From the NCBI GenBank assembly GCA_030615365.1, contig JAUWZM010000010.1, positions 1-50,469 of the forward strand: DNA of 50,469 nt, given 5' to 3'. A model generated the notes under the pieces. The model was not told where the DNA came from. It saw only the letters and a program-made list of their open reading frames with translations, and did not search any database. A program made the position numbers and the translations under genes. Below, in pieces: positions 16,954-24,637 of this stretch. Origin of the DNA: Candidatus Aerophobota bacterium. Lineage in GTDB: Bacteria; Aerophobota; Aerophobia; Aerophobales; B3-G15. Each line of letters opens with the position of its first letter. Within the stretch, counting starts at the first letter, position 1.

Positions 16954-16982
16954 AATGTTATCAACATCGTCCAACTCGGGGA
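16954..16982 (+). repeat. 29 bp direct repeat, left copy
   Basis: The 29 bases beginning AATGTTATCAACATCG and ending CAACTCGGGGA recur exactly at 30444-30472 in the same orientation, 13,490 bp away. The pair brackets the R-M and STAND genes. Flanks outside the 29 bp are unrelated. It may be an attachment-site or target-site duplication, or two copies of a short dispersed repeat. Confidence 0.8.
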
Positions 16983-17443
16983 GGCACCATTTGTTAGAAT
17001 AGAATTGTATGGGGCCTCCGGGTCCCTTGTGCGGACAGTTGCTTTGTTCCTTTCGCGAAACTGCCCCCTACTTCAATATTAACCGAGTTTCTACTTTGAT
17101 ATTTTTACTTATTGCTGTTATAGCCTTGTGCAATTTGATAAGTATGGGAATGACCTGGCCAATTGCTTTGGCAAGCCTACGCTTATCTAACTCGCTTGTG
17201 CACTTTCTTCTCCAACATAGTAGAATCATCGCATTTTCTCCTCCATTTCCAAGAAAATATTGTCATTGACTAATAATGTTTTATGATTATAATTGTTATT
17301 GTATATAATCATTTTATAAGTTAATTATTTATATCTCCTATTGTAATTTTACCACATCTGTTTATATTTGTCAAGTGATTTTTTATATTTCTTAGTGTAA
17401 ATATATAAAGCTCTGATATAAAAAAATTGGTTCGAGGTGGAAA
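16983..17443. other. AT-rich gap before the defence genes
   Basis: No convincing gene is present. The right half (17270-17430) is very AT-rich, typical of a horizontally acquired promoter region. On the minus strand a 43-residue frame (about 17262-17131) with LAKAIGQVIPILIKLHKAIT is the only protein-like stretch and is unidentified. The plus-strand open frame at 17009 looks spurious. Confidence 0.5.
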
Positions 17444-17662
17444 GTGATTAAAAATAGATTAAAGATACTCCTAGCTGAAAGGGATCTGAATTACACCAAG
17501 TTGAGTAAAATAACAGGAATTTCTATTAATGCCCTCTCTAAGATGGGGAAAAATGGTGGTACTGGAGCAAAACAGATAACTTACAAGGTTCTTGAAAAAC
17601 TCTGCAAAGCTTTAAATTGTTCTGTGGGCGACTTGCTTGTATATATTCCTGATGAAGAATAA
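17444..17662 (+). CDS. Xre/Cro-type helix-turn-helix regulator
   Basis: A 72-residue protein starting at GTG behind AGGTGG. It is almost entirely an HTH_26/Cro-C1 domain: LNYTKLSKITGISINALSKM is the helix-turn-helix, followed by TYKVLEKLCKALNCSVGDLLVYIPDEE. Such small regulators commonly act as controller proteins for restriction-modification genes. It lies 28 bp upstream of res and in the same direction, so control of the res-mod operon is likely. Confidence 0.88.
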   Translation: MIKNRLKILLAERDLNYTKLSKITGISINALSKMGKNGGTGAKQITYKVLEKLCKALNCSVGDLLVYIPDEE

Positions 17663-17690
17663 ATTTTTTGAGTATAAAAGGGCGTAGTCT

Positions 17691-20390
17691 ATGAACAAAA
17701 TAAACAAAAAAGATAAGTTCATAACAAATCCTTTTGAAATACTGAATCCTGATATTCGTTGGGTTCCTGGACAGGATGATTTATTTCAAACTGCTTATGA
17801 GAAATTATTACCTCCCTTGGTTCACAAAATCAGGAAATCTGTTAAGGATTGGAGAGATAAAAATTACGATGGTGCAAGTAAAACCTCTAAAGCTTTGCTT
17901 AATTCCTGGTTTAATATTGAGCATTGGGTAGAAAAAGAAAGGCAAAGAGATAAACTGCAATACTATTTTGCTCAAAGAGAAGCCATTGAATCAATTATCT
18001 ATCTTTATGAAGTAGCAAAAGCAAGAGATAAATATGAACTTTTAAAATTTGACTCTTCGGGTAGAGTGAGTACAGGAATGTTTGATGAGAACTGGACAAG
18101 ATATGTCGTAAAGATGGCAACAGGTTCCGGTAAAACTAAAGTTGCAAGTTTAGTGATTGTCTGGTCTTATTTTCATAAACTTTATGAACCAGATTCCTCT
18201 CTTTCTAAAAACTTTCTCTTTATTGCTCCCAATATTATTGTTCTAAACAGACTCAAGAAAGACTTTGAAGGACGGAAGATATTCAAACAAGACCCTTTAA
18301 TTCCTGAAGATGGCTTTGAAGATAGAAATTGGCAGTCTGATTTCCAGTTGACGGTTCATTTGCAAGATGAACTAAAGGCAATTTCTCCTGTCGGGAATAT
18401 ATTTTTAACAAATGTGCATAGAGTCTTTTTAAGTGAGGGTAAAAATCCTTCTTTTGATGATACTAATACTCTCAATTATTTTGTAGGAGAAAAACCTACT
18501 TCTTACGCTGATAAATCGGCAAAATTAGATTTAGGCGAAATCCTAAGAAGCGAAAAGTTAAAGAATTTAGTTGTTTTGAATGATGAAGCTCACCACATTC
18601 ACGATGAAAAACTTGCCTGGTTTAAGAATATTGCTGATATAAACAATAAATTGAAATTAAGGCACAAAAATGGATTGTCTTTGCAAATAGATTTTACAGC
18701 TACACCAAAGCACGACAATGGAGCCATTTTTGTTCAAACTATTTGTGATTATCCGTTAGTAGAGGCAATTAAACAAAATATTGTAAAAAGTCCTGTTCTT
18801 CCAGATGAGGCGTCAAGAGCCAAATTACAGGAAAAACCGTCAGATAAGTTTGTTGAGAAATACGAGGATTACATTCATCTTGGATATATTGAGTGGAAAA
18901 AACAATATGAAGAACTTGAAAGAGCCGGGAAAATTCCTTTGCTTTTCATTATGACCACAGAAACAAAAGAAAGCGATGAAATCTCAGAATATCTTAAAAA
19001 TAGGTATCCTGAATTTAAAAACTCTGTTTTGGTTATTCATACAAATAAGAGCGGGGAGATTAATGAGAACATTAGAGCTAAGCAAGCAAAGACAGAATTA
19101 GAGAACCTAAGAAAAGCAGCCGATAATGTGGACAAAGGTGACAGTCCTTATAGAGCAATTGTATCAGTTTTAATGCTTCGGGAAGGTTGGGATGTGAAAA
19201 ATGTAGCTACTATTGTAGGATTAAGACCTTATTCATCTAAAAGTAATATTTTACCGGAACAAACTTTAGGTAGAGGTATCAGAAAAATGTTTGGCTTTGA
19301 TGTAAAAGAGGAATTGGTAGTAATAGGAACTTCTGCTTTTATAGATTTTGTTGAGTCAATTAAACAAGAAGGAGTTGAGCTTGGATACAGAAAGATGGGC
19401 GAAAACACCATCTCTAATACCCCTATTGTTATTGAGCCAGATAAGGAAAATAGACATAAGAATTTAGAAGAATTAGATATTTCCATTCCAGTTTTGACCC
19501 CAAGAATTTATAGAGAATACAAAAAACTGGAAAATATAGATATTTCAGGATTTGAATTTAAACCTATAAAAATAAAGCAGTTCTCAGAGGAAGAGAAAAA
19601 AGAGATTGTTTTTGAGGATTTAGACCGTAAATTTTCTCATAAGATTATTTTTGATAGAACAAATCTGGATTATAGAAGTGTAATAAGGTTCTTTACCAAC
19701 TCAATCTTAAAAGAAAGCAGGCTTTTCAGTGGTTTTGATATCTTATATCCAAAAGTTAGAGACTTTATTAAATATCGTCTATTCGGTGAAGAAGTGAATA
19801 TAGAAAATTTGAATATTTTAAGAAATTTATCGGAAATTGAAGCCAAAAAGACTATTTTCAGTGCATTTAAAAAAGCAATTGATAATCTCACAATAACAGA
19901 TAGGGGCAGCGCTGAGGTAAAAAACTATATAAAATTAAGGGAAGTTAAACCTATGGTATTTAATAACCAGGAATATATAACTCCTAAAAAGTCTGTGTTT
20001 AACAGAATTATAGGAAATCATTTTGAATTGGAATTTGCAAACTTTTTAGATACCTGCCCTGATATTATCTCTTTTGCAAGAAATAGCTACAATATCAAGT
20101 TTAAGATGGAATATCAAGGAGAGGATGGCAACATCCATGATTATTATCCTGATTTCGTTGTAAAGCAGGACGAGAAGAATACCTATATTGTAGAAACAAA
20201 GGGGAGAGAAGATTATGATGATAGAAGAAAGATCGAGAGATTAAAGATCTGGTGTGCGGATGTAAATGCTAATCAAGATAGATTTGTTTATCTTCCTGTT
20301 TATGTAAAGCAGGAAAGATGGGATCAATACAAAGATGATATTAAAACATTTGGAGATGTGATAAAGATTTTTAAAGTTGACTTTTCTTGA
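17691..20390 (+). CDS. res: Type III restriction enzyme Res subunit
   Basis: An 899-residue DEAD-family translocase-nuclease. Walker A ATGSGKT is at residues 143-149, DEAH at 298-301, motif III DFTATPK follows, and the motif V/VI region is MLREGWDVKNVATIVGLRPY then LGRGIRK near 490-530. The C-terminal PD-(D/E)XK nuclease has D821 (YYPDFVV), E835 and K837 (VETKG). It resembles the BPTD_3080-type Res branch. Paired with Mod it would cut unmodified DNA after ATP hydrolysis. All catalytic motifs are intact. The partner mod is 4.2 kb away, whereas the two are usually adjacent. Confidence 0.94.
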   Translation: MNKINKKDKFITNPFEILNPDIRWVPGQDDLFQTAYEKLLPPLVHKIRKSVKDWRDKNYDGASKTSKALLNSWFNIEHWVEKERQRDKLQYYFAQREAIESIIYLYEVAKARDKYELLKFDSSGRVSTGMFDENWTRYVVKMATGSGKTKVASLVIVWSYFHKLYEPDSSLSKNFLFIAPNIIVLNRLKKDFEGRKIFKQDPLIPEDGFEDRNWQSDFQLTVHLQDELKAISPVGNIFLTNVHRVFLSEGKNPSFDDTNTLNYFVGEKPTSYADKSAKLDLGEILRSEKLKNLVVLNDEAHHIHDEKLAWFKNIADINNKLKLRHKNGLSLQIDFTATPKHDNGAIFVQTICDYPLVEAIKQNIVKSPVLPDEASRAKLQEKPSDKFVEKYEDYIHLGYIEWKKQYEELERAGKIPLLFIMTTETKESDEISEYLKNRYPEFKNSVLVIHTNKSGEINENIRAKQAKTELENLRKAADNVDKGDSPYRAIVSVLMLREGWDVKNVATIVGLRPYSSKSNILPEQTLGRGIRKMFGFDVKEELVVIGTSAFIDFVESIKQEGVELGYRKMGENTISNTPIVIEPDKENRHKNLEELDISIPVLTPRIYREYKKLENIDISGFEFKPIKIKQFSEEEKKEIVFEDLDRKFSHKIIFDRTNLDYRSVIRFFTNSILKESRLFSGFDILYPKVRDFIKYRLFGEEVNIENLNILRNLSEIEAKKTIFSAFKKAIDNLTITDRGSAEVKNYIKLREVKPMVFNNQEYITPKKSVFNRIIGNHFELEFANFLDTCPDIISFARNSYNIKFKMEYQGEDGNIHDYYPDFVVKQDEKNTYIVETKGREDYDDRRKIERLKIWCADVNANQDRFVYLPVYVKQERWDQYKDDIKTFGDVIKIFKVDFS

Positions 20391-20464
20391 AAAAAGACAT
20401 AGAATAAATCAAAATGGGTAAATTATGGGAAGAACATAGCATTAAGAACAAAAGGGAGGGAATA

Positions 20465-21049
20465 ATGGCTAAAATAAATATGACAGGAAAGGACCTTCTT
20501 CTATTATTATTATATGCTCCTGGAACTACCAGAAAATCCAATGAGCCAATAAGAGGTAGAACCAGATTAATGAAGCTGATTTTTATCTTTGAACGGGAGA
20601 TTTACAAAGTTTTCGAATTTGACCGCATAATCGCCGAAGACAATTTACCTGGATTTTTGAAATATTATTTTGGTCCGTTTTCTCATGATGTATTCAATGA
20701 TATTGAATTCTTCAAACAAATTAGGTTCATTCAAGTTACTACAGATGAAAAATCTGATGTAACTCCCGAAGAAGAGGAAGAATATAGATGGTGGGAAGAC
20801 AACATCTCATTACCTATTAATGATATATCTCAGTATACGGAAGAAATTTTTGAACTGAGTGATAAGGGAATGAAATATGTTGAAACGGAAAAACTATATG
20901 CGTCTCTATCTGAAAAGCAGCGCAATATTCTACAAGAATACAAGAAAAAGTTTAATAGTGCGCCCCTCTATGCTATACTTCAATATGTCTATAAGAAGTA
21001 TCCAGAAATGGCAGAACGTTCCAAGATAAAAGATAAGTACTCCTATTAA
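20465..21049 (+). CDS. YwgA-like hypothetical protein
   Basis: I choose ATG 20465 (MAKINMTGKDLLLLLLYA) because GGGAGGG lies just upstream; a longer frame begins at 20414. The 194-residue protein has PIRGRTRLMKLIFIFEREIYK, KYYFGPFSHDVFNDIEFF and ELSDKGMKYVE, a pattern shared with YwgA-type and Panacea-like proteins. These are small helical proteins sometimes near toxin-antitoxin and defence genes. An acidic stretch (EEEEEYRWWE) is in the middle. The role is unknown; co-direction with res suggests co-transcription. Confidence 0.6.
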   Translation: MAKINMTGKDLLLLLLYAPGTTRKSNEPIRGRTRLMKLIFIFEREIYKVFEFDRIIAEDNLPGFLKYYFGPFSHDVFNDIEFFKQIRFIQVTTDEKSDVTPEEEEEYRWWEDNISLPINDISQYTEEIFELSDKGMKYVETEKLYASLSEKQRNILQEYKKKFNSAPLYAILQYVYKKYPEMAERSKIKDKYSY

Positions 21050-21073
21050 AAAACCTTATTTATTCTGTTAAAA

Positions 21074-21376
21074 ATGAAACTCACACTTGACCAAATAATC
21101 AATATAGTCAATGTTTTCTTAGCTGTAGTCCTTTTCTATTCAGAAAGGTCTAATAAGCTGGGAAAAGAGATAAGCGATAATGTACAACTGTTGCTAAGTA
21201 CGGGAATTTCGAAAAGAGCGTTCTTGTTAGTGAAATTTTTCCATACAGTTCTCGGAGGGGGATTACTCCTGAATCAAGCATATCTTACTGATGAGAACCC
21301 ATTCAAGAATTTGCTCAAAGATATGGAGCGATATGTAACGAAAGAGATGAGAATAAAAAGGTCCATAGTTATTTAA
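21074..21376 (+). CDS. Small hypothetical protein
   Basis: A 100-residue frame 24 bp after the YwgA-like gene. It has a hydrophobic N-terminal segment (IINIVNVFLAVVLFY) that could be one membrane helix or anchor, then a helical basic region. No strong ribosome binding site is seen and I recognise no family. Together with the next small frame it may form a two-component membrane unit. Confidence 0.4.
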   Translation: MKLTLDQIINIVNVFLAVVLFYSERSNKLGKEISDNVQLLLSTGISKRAFLLVKFFHTVLGGGLLLNQAYLTDENPFKNLLKDMERYVTKEMRIKRSIVI

Positions 21377-21394
21377 ACAATAACTAGCAAGATT

Positions 21395-21580
21395 TTGATA
21401 TTTATCATATCCATATCAGTTATATTGGTTATATTAAGTTTTACTGTTTCAAAAGTAATGCATTGGCTTATTGAATTGAGTATAGTGATACTGATTTCCC
21501 AATTCATTATGCTTGCAATCTTAAATAGTGCTAATCAGACAATTAGAAATCTGAGGTCTGACCCAGATTTCATGGAGTAA
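21395..21580 (+). CDS. Small membrane protein, hypothetical
   Basis: A 61-residue frame from a TTG start with two strongly hydrophobic segments (IFIISISVILVILSFTV and LIELSIVILISQFIMLAIL). It ends 10 bp before the nuclease-like gene. No family is recognised. The weak start and short length leave doubt, but hydrophobicity and position in a same-strand run support it. Confidence 0.4.
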   Translation: MIFIISISVILVILSFTVSKVMHWLIELSIVILISQFIMLAILNSANQTIRNLRSDPDFME

Positions 21581-21590
21581 AAGAAATATT

Positions 21591-22025
21591 ATGACTGAGA
21601 AAGAAATGGTAGAAGTTGTTGCTGAAAGATTGAAATCTCAAAAAATTAGAACTTGGACAAGCGTTCCTTTTCTATCTAGATGTATTGATTTGATATACCG
21701 CGATGTAGACAATGAAATTGTTGCTGTGGAGTTCAAAAAGCATGATTGGAGAAGAGCAATAAGGCAAGCAAAAGATCACTTGTTAGGTGTTGATTTTTCG
21801 TACATTTGCCTTCCTTTAAGAAATATTACTCAGAGGTTGAAGGAAGATTTGGAGGAAAATGGTATAGGGCTGTTTTTTTTTAATCCTGATGGGGAAGATC
21901 TATTAAAAGAGACGATCTTGGCAAAAAGGTCAACTTTTATATGGAGCGTTAGTCGCTCTTGGCTTGAAAAAACATTACAGCCGCATGCTGTTAATTTGCA
22001 AAAGGAGGAAGCAAATGATTCCTAA
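21591..22025 (+). CDS. PD-(D/E)XK nuclease-like protein
   Basis: A 144-residue protein with the core of a restriction-like fold: VPFLSRCIDLIYRD (Asp at residue 33), then IVAVEFKKHDWRRAIRQAKDHL with the E-x-K motif near 47-50 and a following conserved Q/H helix, then FSYICLP. That order (D, E-x-K, helix with Q-A-K) is typical of VRR-NUC/Holliday-resolvase-like nucleases. Only this single domain is present. Its stop overlaps the start of the next gene by 11 bp, so the pair is likely translationally coupled and functionally linked. Confidence 0.65.
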   Translation: MTEKEMVEVVAERLKSQKIRTWTSVPFLSRCIDLIYRDVDNEIVAVEFKKHDWRRAIRQAKDHLLGVDFSYICLPLRNITQRLKEDLEENGIGLFFFNPDGEDLLKETILAKRSTFIWSVSRSWLEKTLQPHAVNLQKEEANDS

Positions 22026-23397
22026 AACACTTCCACTCAAACCATGGCATATGATTAGATATGGAATAAGTCCGGAGCAAAAATACTTCTCTAAGGAATT
22101 TATAGGCACCTACGACGTCCTGGTATTTAATGGTAATATGATTGCTCATATTCCAACTGCAATTGCTAAATTCATTGGAGACAGGTTAGGAATAAAAGAA
22201 TTTATCATAGACCCTCTGACACATGCATTTCAACATAATCCAGAGAAACTAAGCACAAAAGACACGGATGGCAAGCTGGTTCTCAAAAGTTCTATTGTTA
22301 AGATGGCAAAAGCTTTTGGTGCACCAATTGAAGATAAAGTAAACAAACACGAGACTATTTTGCCAAAAGATTTTAAAGATACAGAATTAAGAAAAGATTT
22401 TTGTGGAAGAGTACTTAGATTTCAAAAAGATACTATTCAAGAACAGGCAGATAAGCAGGACTTTATGAAATACTATAAGTTCATGGGCATTAACTCAATA
22501 GAGCCAATCCTTCTCATTGCACCTTATTTTTATATGACGGAGAATACTATCGATAAATGGATAGATTTGAACATAAAATTTATAAACCTATCTAAGGAAA
22601 TTTTCCCAGATAAACTCATTTTCGCCCAACTTGTGATTTCTTCAGAGATTTTATCCAATGAAAATAAGCTTACAAAAATCATTAAAAAATATGGCAATAC
22701 CGACTGTGACGGAATATTGGTTTGGATAAATGAATTTCCTGAACACGAGGTGGGTTTTTATCTTCTTAAAGGATTCATACAATTAGTAAAGTCTTTGAAT
22801 AAAGACTACACCAAAGAAGTATATAATCTCTACGGTGGATATTTCTCAGTGTTACTGACGAGTATCCCTCAACAATTCAAACTCTCTGGTGTCTGCCACG
22901 GTTTAGAATATGCAGAAGATAGAGGGGTTATTCCAGTGGGAGGAGGATTGCCTGTATCCAAGTTTTATTATCCCCCGTTACACAAACGGATAAGACACAA
23001 TGAGGTTGTCAGAATATTACGTCACGAAGGATATTTGGATAATCCAGAGACATATTACAAAAACGTCTGTAACTGTCGAGTGTGTCGAGAAACATTGAAA
23101 GAAGACATATCCAAAAACTTTGGCAAATACGGAGAAGCAAGACCCATAACATTTCGAAGGAAAAATCAAATTGTTACTCTAAACTATCCTTTACCAAAGA
23201 CAAGAGACCTTTGTTTGCGACATTATCTACACAATAAAGAGAAGGAATTCAAGGAAGTGCAAGATCTGACAAAAGAAGGAGTTATAACTAATCTTAAGAA
23301 GAACCTAAACACCTGCGAGAGATTGTTTGGATTGGAAGAGTCAGCTGTCTACTGCAAAGATTGGATAAGAGTGTTGCGAAACAAAGAATTAGTATGA
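22015..23397 (+). CDS. TGT/DpdA-like transglycosylase family protein
   Basis: I choose ATG 22015 behind AAAGGAGGAAG, giving 460 residues (MIPKTLPLKPWHMIRYGIS). The C-terminal part carries the tRNA-guanine transglycosylase zinc motif C-x-C-x2-C at C352, C354 and C357 (VCNCRVC) with a candidate fourth ligand His at 403 or 406 (CLRHYLHN). GVCHGLEYAEDRGVIPVGGG precedes it. In this superfamily the enzyme exchanges guanine for a 7-deazaguanine in tRNA, or in DNA for the DpdA branch found in genomic islands. No preQ0 genes are in the window. Location between res and mod and coupling to a nuclease-like gene favour a DNA-related role; that is inference. Confidence 0.6.
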   Translation: MIPKTLPLKPWHMIRYGISPEQKYFSKEFIGTYDVLVFNGNMIAHIPTAIAKFIGDRLGIKEFIIDPLTHAFQHNPEKLSTKDTDGKLVLKSSIVKMAKAFGAPIEDKVNKHETILPKDFKDTELRKDFCGRVLRFQKDTIQEQADKQDFMKYYKFMGINSIEPILLIAPYFYMTENTIDKWIDLNIKFINLSKEIFPDKLIFAQLVISSEILSNENKLTKIIKKYGNTDCDGILVWINEFPEHEVGFYLLKGFIQLVKSLNKDYTKEVYNLYGGYFSVLLTSIPQQFKLSGVCHGLEYAEDRGVIPVGGGLPVSKFYYPPLHKRIRHNEVVRILRHEGYLDNPETYYKNVCNCRVCRETLKEDISKNFGKYGEARPITFRRKNQIVTLNYPLPKTRDLCLRHYLHNKEKEFKEVQDLTKEGVITNLKKNLNTCERLFGLEESAVYCKDWIRVLRNKELV

Positions 23398-23458
23398 CAG
23401 ACAGGGCTGAATTCAATGTTTTGTTCTTCCAGATATTTAGTATACTAACAAAGTAACT

Positions 23459-23649
23459 ATGCTACAAGATAAAAATAGCCTATCAGCTCAGGAAAAGGAA
23501 CAAGTTGCAACCTTAATTAAAGAGGGGAAGAGTATTCCTAAAGATTTGTTGTATAAGATGACGAAGAATAATGAGGATGTATTTTTATTTTGGAATGGGA
23601 GAAGCGAAAGCAAGATACTCTGCAGACGATAGATATTGATATTAGGTGA
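23459..23649 (+). pseudogene. Internally deleted remnant of a second mod gene
   Basis: ATG 23459 opens MLQDKNSLSAQEKEQVATLI and continues to FLFWNGRSES, almost the same as the first 50 residues of the intact mod at 24624. The sequence then jumps directly to a copy of the last 13 codons of that mod (QDTLQTIDIDI), out of frame, ending at 23649. About 630 codons are missing. This is a clean deletion scar in an ancestral or duplicated mod copy directly after the transglycosylase-like gene. Confidence 0.9.
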
Positions 23650-23767
23650 ATTATTGTCTCCTGTAGCAGTAAATACAGGGCAAATCTTTACCATACTTGT
23701 TGACATAGAGCTAAATGTGGTTGACTTTTTGATAGGAGAACAAAAATAAACAAAAGGAGGTAATCTC

Positions 23768-23932
23768 ATGGCAAAAAGAGATAAATCTGGAAGTCTAAAA
23801 GGGGCAATTGCCAAAAGAGTACAGGCAAAAAATCCTGTAACTAATAGGTGGGTGAAAATAGATACTCGAACTGGTAGAATAGTCGATCATAAAAAATCTC
23901 TAGGGCCTTATAAGAGTATTAGAAAGAAATAA
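23768..23932 (+). CDS. 54-aa basic small protein
   Basis: A strong AAAGGAGGTAATCTC ribosome binding site precedes ATG 23768. The 54-residue product (MAKRDKSGSLKGAIAKRVQA ... VKIDTRTGRIVDHKKS) is highly basic and ends at 23932, one base before the next start codon (TAAATG). The tight junction and good ribosome binding site show it is real. It might bind nucleic acid or act as an antitoxin-like partner of the next gene; I recognise no family with certainty. Confidence 0.75.
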   Translation: MAKRDKSGSLKGAIAKRVQAKNPVTNRWVKIDTRTGRIVDHKKSLGPYKSIRKK

Positions 23933-24637
23933 ATGATAATATGTCCGTTAACCTTAGATGAATGTAGTAAGCTAATTACCCCCTTTCCTAAAACTGCTTT
24001 CATAATGTCGCCCTCCAGAAAGAAAACTACCCCAGAATTGCAGGAAGTCATTGAAAATATCAAATCTACCTTAAATAAGCATTCGCTGAAATATATTGAG
24101 GGTTCAACAATTATAGATTATGGAGATTATTTATGCTCAATTTGCAAGTATATTTTAGGTTGTACTTTCGGGGTTGCAGTATCAAGTATAGATATTTCGA
24201 AATCTACGCTCTGCAATATCTTCTGGGAAAAAGGATTAATGGAAGGATTTGGTAAACCTGTTGTTCTACTTTTAGATAAAAATAGAAATCTCCCTTCAGA
24301 TTTTGTTCGTACTTTTACGATATTTTTTGATCGCAAAGATTATTTAAAAAAATTTAGTGGGTTGATTCAAAGACTGAAAGAACGAAGAAAATATTATTCC
24401 GATGTTTTGGGAGATATTGCTTTTCAATCTGGAGATTATGAAAAAGCTGGTAGATATTTTCAAGAAGCATATTTAATTGAAGAAAACCCAGAAGACATGA
24501 AAAAAATAGAACAGCTTGTTAAAACATTGGAAAAAACTACAAATATTCCACCAGGATTTAAAAAACGATTACATCAAAATTTATTAGCATTCAAAAAAGG
24601 AATAGATTCAATGAGGTTTAACTATGCTGCAAGATAA
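23933..24637 (+). CDS. TIR/deoxyribosyltransferase-like domain protein with TPR
   Basis: A 234-residue protein. Residues 20-135 read as a Rossmann-like nucleotide-binding domain: TAFIMSPSRK, YGDYLCSICKYILGCTFGVAVSS, then CNIFWEKGLMEGFGKPVVLLL with N95, E99 and G101. This matches the N-x-F/Y-x-E-x-G signature shared by TIR-like and nucleoside 2-deoxyribosyltransferase-like proteins used in antiphage systems. Residues 150-200 (VLGDIAFQSGDYEKAGRYFQEAY) form a TPR-like repeat. It starts right after the 54-aa gene and overlaps the mod start by 14 bp. A role in sensing or NAD/nucleotide cleavage is inferred. Confidence 0.6.
   Translation: MIICPLTLDECSKLITPFPKTAFIMSPSRKKTTPELQEVIENIKSTLNKHSLKYIEGSTIIDYGDYLCSICKYILGCTFGVAVSSIDISKSTLCNIFWEKGLMEGFGKPVVLLLDKNRNLPSDFVRTFTIFFDRKDYLKKFSGLIQRLKERRKYYSDVLGDIAFQSGDYEKAGRYFQEAYLIEENPEDMKKIEQLVKTLEKTTNIPPGFKKRLHQNLLAFKKGIDSMRFNYAAR

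Noticed and set aside
17009..17269. 86-residue open frame on the plus strand
   Set aside because: No recognisable domain, no ribosome binding site, and it lies in the degraded stretch next to the 29 bp repeat.
23488..23814. 108-residue minus-strand frame over the mod remnant
   Set aside because: It is the mirror of the mod N-terminal sequence, and the same false frame appears opposite the intact mod at 24608-24871.
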